Assembly (NCBI RefSeq): GCF_015453285.1
Contig: NZ_JADLZT010000012.1
Span: 62,001 to 126,000 of the forward strand
Length of the DNA stretch: 64,000 nucleotides
Direction of reading: 5' to 3'
DNA from: Lysobacter niastensis
GTDB taxonomy: Bacteria; Pseudomonadota; Gammaproteobacteria; Xanthomonadales; Xanthomonadaceae
Shown: positions 46,301-55,002 of the stretch, piece after piece
Layout of the letters: every line of letters begins with the position of its first letter
How positions within the stretch are numbered: position 1 is the first letter of the stretch
Notes under the pieces: generated by a model
The model's database searches: none
What the model was told of the DNA's origin: nothing
The model's input: only the letters and a program-made list of their open reading frames with translations
Translations under genes and position numbers: made by a program

Positions 46301-46720
46301 ATGTCCCGCCCCGCCCGCTTCCCCGCCCTGCTCGGGCTGACCGCCGTACTGCTGGTGGCCGCGCTGCCGGCAACGGCTGGAGAGGTTTACCGCTGGAAGG
46401 ACGCCAAGGGCGTCACCCACTACTCGGACGCCCCGCCAAAGGATTCGGCCTACAAGAAGAGTACGGTCAACGCCGGCGCTCCGCAGGCCGGGCAGGCCCC
46501 GGCGGCCGAGAAGGCCGAGAAGGCCGCGGATAGTCCGCAGTGCACCGCGTCCCGGCAGAACCTGGAGCGCCTGAAGAGCAACGCCCCGGTCGGCCTGGAC
46601 GCGAACAACGACGGCAAGCCCGACGCCGAACTGAGCGCCGACCAGCGCGCCGACCAGGTCCAGCTGGCCGAGGCCGGCATCAAGGCCTGGTGCACGCCGA
46701 CCGCTTCCGCCACGCCGTAA
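46301..46720 (+). CDS. DUF4124 domain-containing secreted protein
   Basis: The 139-residue product has a signal peptide (LLGLTAVLLVAALPATAG) and then the DUF4124 motif EVYRWKDAKGVTHYSDAPP. A linker rich in Ala/Lys and a C-terminal part with two cysteines (SPQCTAS, KAWCTP) follow. The C-terminal segment NNDGKPDAELSADQRADQ looks like an acidic EF-hand-like stretch. The function is unknown. It is followed 9 nt later by a second, shorter DUF4124 gene, and is divergent from pssA. Confidence 0.8.
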   Translation: MSRPARFPALLGLTAVLLVAALPATAGEVYRWKDAKGVTHYSDAPPKDSAYKKSTVNAGAPQAGQAPAAEKAEKAADSPQCTASRQNLERLKSNAPVGLDANNDGKPDAELSADQRADQVQLAEAGIKAWCTPTASATP

Positions 46721-46728
46721 GCGCCCTG

Positions 46729-47004
46729 ATGCGCCTGGGCTGGGCCATCCTCGCCGGCATCCTGCTGGGCGGCGGCGTGGCCTGGTGGACCTCGCGCGAC
46801 ACCCCGGCCGACATCGAGCGCAAGCAGGCGCGAGCCGCGGCGGCCCGCGCCGCCGATGCCGAGGACGCCCGCCCCGTGCTGTACCGCTGGCGCGATGCGC
46901 AGGGACGCCTGCAGGTCACCGATCAGCCTCCGAAAGGCCGGCGTTACGAACGCGTCGACCGCGAACCCCGGCCCGGGATCGAGGTCCACGGCGATCGCGA
47001 GTGA
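46729..47004 (+). CDS. small membrane-anchored DUF4124-like protein
   Basis: The 91-residue protein has an N-terminal membrane anchor (LGWAILAGILLGGGVAWWTS), a charged helix, and then VLYRWRDAQGRLQVTDQPPKGRRYERV. That last segment is the same tryptophan-centred repeat as in the preceding gene. The two genes look like a tandem paralogue pair. The start at 46729 is the first ATG after the upstream stop. The function is unknown. Confidence 0.7.
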   Translation: MRLGWAILAGILLGGGVAWWTSRDTPADIERKQARAAAARAADAEDARPVLYRWRDAQGRLQVTDQPPKGRRYERVDREPRPGIEVHGDRE

Positions 47005-47085
47005 CCGGACGGCTGCGGTGAAGTTCGCGCCGGCGTCGCCGGCACGGCAAAATGGCCGCTTCCCTACGTCCCCGAAGTCCCGCCG

Positions 47086-48804
47086 ATGCGCCTGTCGCAG
47101 TTCCACCTCCACACCAGCAAGGAAACCCCCGCCGAGGCCGAGATCGTCAGCCACAAGCTGATGCTCAAGGCCGGCATGATCCGCAAGCTCGCCGCAGGCC
47201 TGTACACCTGGTCGCCGCTGGGCCTGCGCGTGCTGCGCAAGGTCGAGCGCGCGGTGCGCGAGGAGATGAACGCCGCCGGCGCGATCGAAGTGCTGATGCC
47301 GTCGGTGCAGCCGAAGGAGCTGTGGGAGGAAACCGGCCGCTGGGAGAAGTTCGGCGGCCAGTTGCTGAAGATGCAGGACCGCAAGGAGGCCTGGTACTGC
47401 TACGGCCCGACACATGAGGAAGTCATCACCGACTTCGCCCGCAACGAGCTGGCCAGCTACAAGCAGCTGCCGGTGAACTTCTTCCAGATCCAGACCAAGT
47501 TCCGCGACGAGATCCGCCCGCGTTTCGGCGTGATGCGCGCGCGCGAGTTCCTGATGAAGGACGCCTATTCGTTCCACCTCACCGACGAGGACCTGGGCCG
47601 CGAGTACAAGAACATGTACGACACGTACGGCCGCATCTTCACCCGCCTGGGCTTGAAGTTCCGTGCCGTGTTCGCCGACACCGGCGCGATCGGCGGCAGC
47701 GCCTCGCATGAGTTCCATGTGCTGGCCGACTCGGGCGAGGACGCGATCGCGTTCTCCAGCGGCTCGGACTACGCCGCCAACGTCGAGCTGGCCGAAGCCG
47801 TGTCGCCGGGCCCGCGCGCCGCGGCGGCCGAAGCCATGCACAAGGTCGATACGCCGACGCAGAAGACCTGTGAGGACGTCGCCGCGCTGATGGGCATCGC
47901 GCTGCAGCGCACGGTGAAGTCGGTGGCACTGATGGGCGAGGATGCGGAGGGCAACCCTCAGTTCGTGCTGGCGCTGGTGCGCGGCGACCACGTCGTCAAC
48001 GAGATCAAACTGTCCAAGCTCGCCGGCCTGGGCGAATACCGCCTGGCGACCGAAGAGGAGATCGACCAGCACCTGGGCAGCGAACCGGGCTTCCTCGGAC
48101 CTGTCGCTCCGAAGAAGGCGATCCGCATCGTCGCCGACCGCAGCGTCGCGGCGATGGCCGATTTCGTCGTCGGCGCCAACGAGAAGGGATTCCACCTCGC
48201 CGGCGTCAACTGGGGTCGCGACCTGCCGGAACCGCACGAAGTCGCCGACATCCGCAACGCCGTCGAGGGCGACCCGTCGCCGGACGGCCACGGCACGCTG
48301 GGCATCGCGCGTGGCATCGAGGTCGGCCACGTGTTCGCGCTGGGTCGCAAGTATTCGGAAGCGATGAAGCTGACCGTGCTGGACAACAACGGCAAGGCCG
48401 CCGCGCCTGCGATGGGCTGCTACGGGATCGGCGTCTCGCGGATCGTCGCAGCCGCCATCGAGCAGAACCACGATGAGAACGGCATCGCCTGGCCGGAAGC
48501 CATGGCGCCGTGGCAGGCCGTGGTCTGCATGATCAATCCGAAGAACGACGCCGCCGTCTCCGAAGCCGCGCAGGCGCTGTACCGCGAGCTCAACGCCGCG
48601 GGCATCGAGACCGCTCTGGACGACCGCGGACTGCGCCCGGGCGCGATGTTCGCCGACATCGAGCTGATCGGCATCCCGCACCGGGTCGTGGTGTCCGAAC
48701 GCGGCCTGGCGGCCGGGACGTTCGAATACCGCCACCGCCTGGCCAGCGAAGCCGAGAATCTCGACCGCGCCGCCGTACTGTCCCGGCTGGCCGGCAAGGC
48801 CTGA
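47086..48804 (+). CDS. proS: prolyl-tRNA synthetase (bacterial type)
   Basis: The 572-residue class II synthetase charges tRNA-Pro. Motif 1 is in [24 protein letters not shown], motif 2 in [32 protein letters not shown]. The inserted editing domain (about 225-390) contains [32 protein letters not shown]. Motif 3 is in [25 protein letters not shown]. The length fits the bacterial type with editing insert. The gene is in its own transcription unit after the DUF4124 pair. Confidence 0.97.
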   Translation: MRLSQFHLHTSKETPAEAEIVSHKLMLKAGMIRKLAAGLYTWSPLGLRVLRKVERAVREEMNAAGAIEVLMPSVQPKELWEETGRWEKFGGQLLKMQDRKEAWYCYGPTHEEVITDFARNELASYKQLPVNFFQIQTKFRDEIRPRFGVMRAREFLMKDAYSFHLTDEDLGREYKNMYDTYGRIFTRLGLKFRAVFADTGAIGGSASHEFHVLADSGEDAIAFSSGSDYAANVELAEAVSPGPRAAAAEAMHKVDTPTQKTCEDVAALMGIALQRTVKSVALMGEDAEGNPQFVLALVRGDHVVNEIKLSKLAGLGEYRLATEEEIDQHLGSEPGFLGPVAPKKAIRIVADRSVAAMADFVVGANEKGFHLAGVNWGRDLPEPHEVADIRNAVEGDPSPDGHGTLGIARGIEVGHVFALGRKYSEAMKLTVLDNNGKAAAPAMGCYGIGVSRIVAAAIEQNHDENGIAWPEAMAPWQAVVCMINPKNDAAVSEAAQALYRELNAAGIETALDDRGLRPGAMFADIELIGIPHRVVVSERGLAAGTFEYRHRLASEAENLDRAAVLSRLAGKA

Positions 48805-48832
48805 TTCCAGCGCCGGAGGCATTAACTCGGGA

Positions 48833-48868
48833 TTTACTGGCAGATAAAGGCCGGATTATGATCCGGCC
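48833..48868 (+). promoter_or_regulatory. promoter and palindromic operator-like site of the H-NS-like gene
   Basis: TTTACT (48833-48838) and TATGAT (48857-48862) are spaced by 18 nt, a plausible sigma-70 promoter with 4/6 and 5/6 matches. The -10 lies in the centre of the perfect inverted repeat GGCCGGATTATGATCCGGCC (48849-48868). A dyad over a -10 suggests repression at this site, perhaps autoregulation. The start codon lies 53 nt downstream of the -10. Confidence 0.55.
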
Positions 48869-48914
48869 ATCCGCCACGGCGGCCGAAAATCATCGCCATA
48901 ATCCGGAGGTTTTC

Positions 48915-49283
48915 ATGTCGATCGACATCAGCTCGCTGTCCGCGAAGGAACTCGACTCGCTGATCAGCCAGGCGAAGAAGCGCAAGACCACGCTCAACAA
49001 GCGCAAGCCGATCGCCCTGGTCCGCAAGAAGCTGACCCAGCTTGCGAAAGCCGAGGGATACAGCATTGCCGAGCTGTTCGGCGGTGGCGGTGGCAGCAGC
49101 GTCGCGAAGGCGCCGGCCGCGGCACGCAGCCGCAAGCCGCGCAAGGCGCTGGGCAAGGTCGCGGCGAAGTACCGCAACCCGGCCAATCCCGGCGAGACCT
49201 GGTCGGGCCGCGGCAAGCAGCCGCGCTGGATGGCGGCCTATACCGCCACCGGCCGCAAGCCTGAAGACTTCCTGATCAAGTAA
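48915..49283 (+). CDS. H-NS family nucleoid-associated protein
   Basis: The 122-residue protein has an N-terminal oligomerisation helix (ISSLSAKELDSLISQAKKRKTTLNKRK), a Gly/Ala/Ser linker and a C-terminal H-NS DNA-binding domain with YRNPANPGETWSGRGKQPRWM. It is of the XrvA/Bph3-like type found in Xanthomonadales. GGAGG lies 8 nt before ATG 48915. It binds curved, AT-rich DNA and silences genes in related systems. It is followed by a strong bidirectional terminator. Confidence 0.9.
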   Translation: MSIDISSLSAKELDSLISQAKKRKTTLNKRKPIALVRKKLTQLAKAEGYSIAELFGGGGGSSVAKAPAAARSRKPRKALGKVAAKYRNPANPGETWSGRGKQPRWMAAYTATGRKPEDFLIK

Positions 49284-49311
49284 TTCTTCAGGTGACGGGC
49301 AAGGCTTGAAC

Positions 49312-49342
49312 AAAAAACGCCGGGGCTCGCCCCGGCGTTTTT
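49312..49342. terminator. bidirectional intrinsic terminator
   Basis: ACGCCGGGG and CCCCGGCGT pair around a CTCG loop, with A6 on the left and T5 on the right. It serves the H-NS-like gene (stop at 49283) on the plus strand and the ThrE-like gene (stop at 49367) on the minus strand. Confidence 0.92.
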
Positions 49343-49366
49343 CGTTGGAGGCGAATCTCCCCCGAG

Positions 49367-50617
49367 TTACAAGTTGCGCCGCGCCGGCAGCAGCAGGTTG
49401 CCGAGCAGCAGTCCTGCGATGAGCGACAGCAGGATGTTCAGCACCGCCAGCAGCGCGGTCTGGCCGGCATCCACGTCCTGCTGCTGGATCAGCTGCAGGA
49501 AGCCGCGCAGGCTGGTGCTGCCCGGCACCAGCATGATGATGCCGGGCACGCGGAAGATCGCGCCGGGGCGATTCCACCAGCGCGCGTAGGCATTACCGGC
49601 CGCGGTCAACACCAGCGCGGCGAGGAAGATGCCGGCGGGACTGCCGAACGCCTGGCCGCCGAACCGCGAGATCAGGAAGCCGCCCGCCGCCGCCGCCATC
49701 ACCTTCGGGTAATCACGACGCTGCGCACGGAACAGCACCGCGAACGCGAACGCGGCGACGACCAGGGCGACCCATTCCACCCATTGGTCCTGCGGGCGCG
49801 AGGCACGCACCTGCGGGTGCAGGTCGACCAGGTCGGCGATGTACAGCGCGATCGCTGCGCCGATCGCCATCTTCAGCACGGTGGTGACCGCGCCGGCGAA
49901 ACGCGCGGTGCCCGACACCAGGTGCTGGCTGGTCAGCTCGTTCATCGCGTTGGTGAGCGCCATGCCGGGCAGCAGCACGATCAGCGAAGCGATGATCACG
50001 GTGTTCTGGTTGAGCGGCGCGATGAAGGCCGACACCAGCAGTGTCACCGTCGCCGCGAACATCGCCGTCACCGCTTCCAGCGCCTCCTTGAGAGTGGGCT
50101 GGAACTCCGCCATCTGCACGAACAATCCGATCATCAACCCGTTGAGTCCGGCCACGCCGATATCCAGCCACGGCAGACGCAGCACGCCGGCGATGGCGGT
50201 CGCGGCCATGCCGAACGCCAGCACCTGCATGATCCGGTGGCGTCGCGTGGGCGGGCGGTCGAGCTGCTCCATCTGCGCGTGCGCCTCGGCCAGGCCGAGG
50301 CGGCCGGCCATGACGTCTTCGGCGATGCGATCCGTTTCCGCCAGCCGGTACAGGTCGGTCTCGCCGGGCGGGAGCCGGATCACGCGCGTGGTATCGCTGT
50401 CGCCCAGCGGCCGTTGTGGATCGCTGAAGGTCAGGATCATGCCGGTCGGGTTGGACCACGGCTCGCAATCCAGCTTCAACCGATGCGCAACGGCCGAGAT
50501 CGCCCCTTCCAGCCGCTGCGCGGTCGTGCCGTAGGCATGCAGCCGCTCGGCCAGTTCGACCACGAAGTTGATGCGGGCGGCGTAGCTGACGGAATTGAGG
50601 GGCGTGGGATGTGACAT
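49367..50617 (-). CDS. ThrE-type threonine/serine exporter family membrane protein
   Basis: The 416-residue protein is a fused ThrE family exporter. The N-terminal half is DUF1212-like (FVVELAERLHAYGTTAQRLEGAI, then membrane segments with LPGMALTNAMNELTSQHLVSG). The C-terminal half is DUF3815-like, with FRVPGIIMLVPGSTSLRGFLQL. About ten hydrophobic helices are visible. The family exports threonine and serine by proton-motive force. The start at 50617 follows the beginning of the conserved region. The gene is divergent from the mlaE-like gene. Confidence 0.85.
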   Translation of the reverse strand: MSHPTPLNSVSYAARINFVVELAERLHAYGTTAQRLEGAISAVAHRLKLDCEPWSNPTGMILTFSDPQRPLGDSDTTRVIRLPPGETDLYRLAETDRIAEDVMAGRLGLAEAHAQMEQLDRPPTRRHRIMQVLAFGMAATAIAGVLRLPWLDIGVAGLNGLMIGLFVQMAEFQPTLKEALEAVTAMFAATVTLLVSAFIAPLNQNTVIIASLIVLLPGMALTNAMNELTSQHLVSGTARFAGAVTTVLKMAIGAAIALYIADLVDLHPQVRASRPQDQWVEWVALVVAAFAFAVLFRAQRRDYPKVMAAAAGGFLISRFGGQAFGSPAGIFLAALVLTAAGNAYARWWNRPGAIFRVPGIIMLVPGSTSLRGFLQLIQQQDVDAGQTALLAVLNILLSLIAGLLLGNLLLPARRNL

Positions 50618-50772
50618 GACGCGAAGCATCGCATGTGCCCATGTCCTGCCAACAGATGGCCTTGCGGATATCGGCGGGATTGGACGAAACATACCGACTG
50701 GCCTGCGGAACCGTGCGCACGCGGCGCTCACGCCAGCCGGGCAAGCCTGTATCCTGCTGGCCGAGGCCCCGA

Positions 50773-51894
50773 ATGACCGTTACCTCAGCGACGACGCCAC
50801 CGCAGATCGCCCTTGACGGCCCACCGCCCTCGCGCCTGCGCTTGAGCGGGAGCTGGACGCTTGAGCATGCGCTCGCCATTGGCGAACTGCTGTCGGGCGT
50901 GCCGCGCGATGCCGTCGCCGTCGATGCCAGCACGGTCGACCGCCTGGACACCGCCGCGGTGCTGCAACTGCTGCGCTTCGCGCGGCGCCGGGAACTCGAT
51001 TTCGACACGTTCGTCTTCCACGAATCGCACCGTGCGCTGGTCGCGGCCATCGAGGACGTCGCCGACGACCGTCCGCGCAAGCGCAGGGAATACGGCGTCA
51101 GCGCCGCCCTCGCCCGCCTCGGCAGCGCCGTTCACGACGACTGGAAGGAAGCGTTGGCGCTGATCGGCTTCTTCGGCGAAGTGCTGATGAAGCTGCTGCG
51201 CATGTTCAAGGAACCGACGCGCTTCCGTCCGACCGCGACCGTCTTCCACATGGAACAGGTCGGCCTCGACGCGGTGCCGCTGGTCGCGCTGCTGTGCTAC
51301 CTGGTCGGCGCGGTGATCGCGTTCCTGGGCTCCAACATCCTTCGCGACTTCGGCGCCGTCATCTACGTCGTCGAACTGGTCAGCATCTCGTTCCTGCGCG
51401 AGTTCGGGGTGCTGCTGACGGCGATCATCCTGGCCGGCCGCACCGCCAGCGCGTTCACCGCGCAGATCGGCGCCATGGTGAGCCGCGAGGAGGTCGATGC
51501 GATCCGCACGCTGGGCATGGACCCGATCGACCTGCTGGTGATCCCGCGCGTGCTGGCCCTGCTGATCATGCTGCCGCTGCTGACGTTCGTGGCGATGGTG
51601 TTCGGCCTGCTCGGCGGCCTGACCGTCGGCGCCTACGGCCTGGACATCCCGCCGCAGCAGTACCTCGCCCGCATGCACGACACGATGGAACTCCGCCACT
51701 TCCTGGTCGGCCTGGCGAAGGCGCCGTTCTTCGCCCTGGTGATCAGCCTGATCGGCTGCCTGGAAGGGCTGCAGGTCGAGGGCACGGCGCAGTCGGTCGG
51801 CGAGCGCACCACCTCCAGCGTGGTGCAGGCAATCTCGATCGTGATCGCGCTCGATGCCTTCGCCGCGATCTGGTTCATGGAGATGGGCTTCTGA
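50773..51894 (+). CDS. mlaE: Mla/MCE-type ABC transporter permease with N-terminal STAS-like domain
   Basis: The 373-residue protein has an N-terminal STAS-like domain (about 1-110: SWTLEHALAIGELL, DASTVDRLDTAAVLQLLRFARR), normally a separate MlaB protein. A MlaE permease follows with EQVGLDAVPLVALLCYLVGAVIAFLGS, LREFGVLLTAIILAGRTASAFTAQIGAM and VSREEVDAIRTLGMDP. It is the permease of a lipid transporter with the three following genes. GAGG lies 9 nt before ATG 50773. The fusion makes a separate mlaB unnecessary. The symbol is by homology, not proven orthology. Confidence 0.85.
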   Translation: MTVTSATTPPQIALDGPPPSRLRLSGSWTLEHALAIGELLSGVPRDAVAVDASTVDRLDTAAVLQLLRFARRRELDFDTFVFHESHRALVAAIEDVADDRPRKRREYGVSAALARLGSAVHDDWKEALALIGFFGEVLMKLLRMFKEPTRFRPTATVFHMEQVGLDAVPLVALLCYLVGAVIAFLGSNILRDFGAVIYVVELVSISFLREFGVLLTAIILAGRTASAFTAQIGAMVSREEVDAIRTLGMDPIDLLVIPRVLALLIMLPLLTFVAMVFGLLGGLTVGAYGLDIPPQQYLARMHDTMELRHFLVGLAKAPFFALVISLIGCLEGLQVEGTAQSVGERTTSSVVQAISIVIALDAFAAIWFMEMGF

Positions 51895-52700
51895 TGGCCG
51901 CGCAGCTCAAGCCCGCCAGCGAAGCCGCGACGATGGTGCGCGTGCGCGGCCTGGTCAACCGCTTCGGCGAGCAGGTGGTGCACGACGGTGTCGACCTCGA
52001 CGTGCGCCCCGGCGAAATCCTCGGCGTGGTCGGCGGCTCGGGTTCCGGCAAATCGGTGCTGATGCGATCCATCCTCGGCCTGCGCAGGCCGGACGCGGGC
52101 AGCATCGAGGTGCTCGGGCTCGATGCCCGCAGCGAGGACCCGGACCTGCGCCGGATGATCGAGCGCAACACCGGTGTGCTGTTCCAGGATGGGGCTCTGT
52201 TCTCGTCGCTGACCGTCGGCGAGAACGTGCAGGTACCACTCAAGGAATACCACGCGGATTTGCCGGACTCATGGCGCTACGAACTGGCGCTGCTGAAGGT
52301 CAAGCTGGCCGGCCTGCCGGCCGACGCGATCAACAAGCTGCCATCGCAACTGTCCGGCGGCATGCGCAAGCGCGCCGGCCTGGCGCGCGCGCTGGCGCTC
52401 GATCCGCCGCTGCTGTTCCTGGACGAACCGACCGCCGGCCTCGACCCGATCGGCGCGGCGGCCTTCGACCGCCTGATCCGCACGCTTCAACAGGCGCTGG
52501 GGCTGACGGTGTTCCTGATCACGCACGACCTGGACACGCTATACGCTATCTGCGACCGCGTGGCGGTGCTGGCCGACCACAAGGTCATCGCCTGCGCCCC
52601 GCTGCACGAGGTGGAACAGTTGGACCATCCGTGGGTGCAGGAGTATTTCCACGGCCCGCGAGCGCGGGGCGCGCGCGATGCCCGCGAGGGAGGCAACTGA
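51894..52700 (+). CDS. mlaF: Mla/MCE-type ABC transporter ATPase
   Basis: The 268-residue ATPase has Walker A GGSGSGKS (residues 47-54), the Q-loop region LFQDGALFSSLTVGEN, signature LSGGMRKRAGLARAL, Walker B LLFLDEPTAGLDPI and the switch histidine in FLITHDLD. These are typical of MlaF/TtgA2 proteins. The ATG shares a base with the permease stop (TGATG). It energises lipid movement between membranes with the neighbouring permease and MCE protein. Confidence 0.93.
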   Translation: MAAQLKPASEAATMVRVRGLVNRFGEQVVHDGVDLDVRPGEILGVVGGSGSGKSVLMRSILGLRRPDAGSIEVLGLDARSEDPDLRRMIERNTGVLFQDGALFSSLTVGENVQVPLKEYHADLPDSWRYELALLKVKLAGLPADAINKLPSQLSGGMRKRAGLARALALDPPLLFLDEPTAGLDPIGAAAFDRLIRTLQQALGLTVFLITHDLDTLYAICDRVAVLADHKVIACAPLHEVEQLDHPWVQEYFHGPRARGARDAREGGN

Positions 52701-52701
52701 C

Positions 52702-53628
52702 ATGGAAACAAAAGCCAATTACGTCCTCATCGGTGCGTTCACGCTGATCGTGACGCTGTTCCTGCTGCTGTTCGCGCTGTGGGCGGCGAAATACTCCTCG
52801 GAGAAGGAGTGGAGCGAATACGCGGTGATCTTCAACGAACCGGTCACCGGCCTTTCGGAAGGCAGCTCGGTCCTCTACAACGGCATCGCGGTCGGCACCG
52901 TGGAAACCCTGCGCCTGGCTCCCGACGATCCGCGCCGCGTACTGGCCAAGCTGCGGGTGCAGGCCAATACACCGATCAAGACCGACACGCGCGCCAAGAT
53001 CTCGGTTCCGAGCATCACCGCCACGCCGATCATCCAGCTCACCGGCGGCAGCCCCGGCAGCCCGGCGCTGGCTGACGTGGACCGCCGCGAGATCCCGGTG
53101 ATCCAGACCGAAGCCTCCGCGCTGCAGAACATCGCCGACACCGCCAACCGGCTGGTGGCGCGGCTGGACCAGGTGCTCAGCGACGAGAACGTGCGGCGCG
53201 TTTCCAGCACGCTGGAGAACATCGAGAGCCTGACCGGATCGATCGCGTCGCAGCGCGAAGACCTGCAGACGCTGATCGTCAACGCGCGCCAGTCCAGCGA
53301 GCAGCTCAACAAGACCCTCGCCACGACCAACCGCGCGGTCGAGAACGTCGACCGCGAACTGGTCGAGAAACTGCCGGGCCTGATCGCCAAGCTCGACAGC
53401 ACGCTCGGCAAGCTCGACTCGGCCGCCAGCGGCGCCAACGGCATCCTCACCGACAACCGCGCCGCGATCCACAGCTTCACCACCGAGGGCCTGGGCCAGC
53501 TCGGTCCGGCCCTGACCGAGCTGCGCTCGCTGGTGCGCGACCTGCGCCGGATCAGCGATCGCCTGGACAGCAATCCGACGCGCTACCTGCTCGGCCGCGA
53601 CGCGCCCAAGGAGTTCGAACCGCAATGA
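52702..53628 (+). CDS. mlaD: MCE (MlaD) family lipid-transport protein
   Basis: The 308-residue periplasmic protein has one N-terminal membrane anchor (YVLIGAFTLIVTLFLLLFALW). A single MCE domain follows (about 35-125: VTGLSEGSSVLYNGIAVGTVETLRL, KISVPSITATPIIQLTGG), and then a long coiled-coil tail (about 130-290, several ENI-SLT-SQ heptads). The MCE domain forms hexameric rings that guide lipids. The long helical tail resembles PqiB/YebT-type needles more than E. coli MlaD (about 180 residues). GGGAGG precedes the start. Confidence 0.9.
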   Translation: METKANYVLIGAFTLIVTLFLLLFALWAAKYSSEKEWSEYAVIFNEPVTGLSEGSSVLYNGIAVGTVETLRLAPDDPRRVLAKLRVQANTPIKTDTRAKISVPSITATPIIQLTGGSPGSPALADVDRREIPVIQTEASALQNIADTANRLVARLDQVLSDENVRRVSSTLENIESLTGSIASQREDLQTLIVNARQSSEQLNKTLATTNRAVENVDRELVEKLPGLIAKLDSTLGKLDSAASGANGILTDNRAAIHSFTTEGLGQLGPALTELRSLVRDLRRISDRLDSNPTRYLLGRDAPKEFEPQ

Positions 53629-54302
53629 CGATGCGACTGCTTCCTCCTGGCTCGCGCCGCACCTGGCACGGCCTCCGCCTCGGCGGTGCCATCGCCCTGT
53701 TGGCCCTGGTGGCCGGCTGCACGTCGCTTCTGATCGACGACAAGCCGCGCGACGAGAGCACGATCTACGTGCCCGATCCGCGCGTGCAGGCGGACCCGAC
53801 CTGGCCTTCGGTGAAGTGGCAGCTGATGGTCGCTCCGCCGACCTCGCTGCGTGGCGGCGACAGCCTGCGCATCTTCGTGCGGCCGTCCCCCAACGAGGTC
53901 CAGATCTACAAGGGCGCGCGCTGGGGCAAGAGCCCCAGCAACATGATCGAGGACTCGTTGCTGCGCGCGTTCGAGGATTCCAATCGCATCACCGCCGTCG
54001 CGCGCCAGGGCAGCGGCCTCAACGCCGACTACAAGCTGCTGGTGGACGTGCGCCGGTTCGAGTCCGACTACGGCCAGGCAGCGGTGCCGTCGGCGACGAT
54101 CGAGGTCGCGGCGAAGCTGATGCACATGCAGACCCAGCAGGTGGTGGCTTCGCACACCTTCCTGGAGGCCCGTCCTGCGGCCACGACCGCCATTCCCGAC
54201 GTCGTGGCCGCGTTCGAGCAGGCGCTGTCGGACATCAGCCGGGACCTCGCCGGCTGGACACTGAGCAGCGGCCAGCAGCACGCCAACACATTGCCGCGCT
54301 AG
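53625..54302 (+). CDS. ABC-type transport auxiliary lipoprotein
   Basis: The 225-residue product has a signal with lipobox VAGC (about Cys32) and a domain of the ABC_trans_aux/PqiC type (about 60-215: VKWQLMVAPPTSLRGGDSLRIFVRPSP, MIEDSLLRAFEDS). In PqiABC-like systems this outer-membrane lipoprotein docks the MCE needle. It overlaps mlaD by 4 nt (ATGA), completing a four-gene transporter. The stop codon lies in a CTAG shared with the stop of convergent alkB. Confidence 0.85.
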   Translation: MTMRLLPPGSRRTWHGLRLGGAIALLALVAGCTSLLIDDKPRDESTIYVPDPRVQADPTWPSVKWQLMVAPPTSLRGGDSLRIFVRPSPNEVQIYKGARWGKSPSNMIEDSLLRAFEDSNRITAVARQGSGLNADYKLLVDVRRFESDYGQAAVPSATIEVAAKLMHMQTQQVVASHTFLEARPAATTAIPDVVAAFEQALSDISRDLAGWTLSSGQQHANTLPR

Positions 54303-54889
54303 CGCGGCCGGATGGTGCGGAAGGTCAGGCTGATGCGCTCGCCGACCGGCCGCGCGGTGCGCGGCAGCGAGTGCCGATAGCAGCGCTGGGTCGTCCCGGA
54401 CATCACCAGCAGGCTGCCGTGCGGCAGTTCGAAGGCAAGCTTCCTCGCCGGATCGTCGCGATGACGCAAGGCGAAGCGCCTCGCCGCGCCCAGGCTGAGC
54501 GAGGCGATCACCGGCGCCGGTCCCAGCTCGGGCTCGTCGTCGCTGTGCCAGCCCATCGCGTCGTGGCCGTTCCGGTACAGGTTGGCCAGGACGCTGTTGA
54601 AGCCCGCGCCCAGCTCCTCCTCGAGCCGGTCGCGCACCGGCCGCAACAGGTCCGGCCAAGGGTGCGGTTGAAACAGGGTGCCGGAATAGCGGTAGCGGGC
54701 CTCGGGGTCGCCGATCCAGCAGCTCAGGCGCGGCGAGTCGACCTCGCGGCCGAAGATGCGGATGCGGTGGACTTCCCAGGGCACCTGCCCGCGCAGGCCG
54801 GCAAACAGGGCGTCGGCCCGGGTGGGCGCTAGCCAGGCCGGATCGAAGGCCAGCTCGGCGTCGGCCAACGGCAGCGGCGACAGGGACAT
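54299..54889 (-). CDS. alkB: AlkB-like 2-oxoglutarate-dependent DNA repair dioxygenase
   Basis: The 196-residue protein is an ABH2/ABH3-like AlkB enzyme that removes alkyl lesions such as 1-methyladenine. The iron ligands are H115 and D117 in GWHSDDE and H173 in CYRHSLP; ERISLTFR at the end carries the 2-oxoglutarate arginines. Residues PRLSCWIGDPEARYRYSG form the nucleotide-recognition lid region. Its stop shares the CTAG tetranucleotide with the convergent lipoprotein gene. The start at 54889 is the natural first methionine. Confidence 0.9.
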   Translation of the reverse strand: MSLSPLPLADAELAFDPAWLAPTRADALFAGLRGQVPWEVHRIRIFGREVDSPRLSCWIGDPEARYRYSGTLFQPHPWPDLLRPVRDRLEEELGAGFNSVLANLYRNGHDAMGWHSDDEPELGPAPVIASLSLGAARRFALRHRDDPARKLAFELPHGSLLVMSGTTQRCYRHSLPRTARPVGERISLTFRTIRPR

Positions 54890-55002
54890 GCGGCCACGCT
54901 AGCACGCGGCTCCACCCGCTCGATTTGCCGCACCCGCGGCAAACCCGCGACAATCCACGGTTGAAGCAAACCAATCGCAGTCAGCCGCAAGCGGAGCCAC
55001 CC

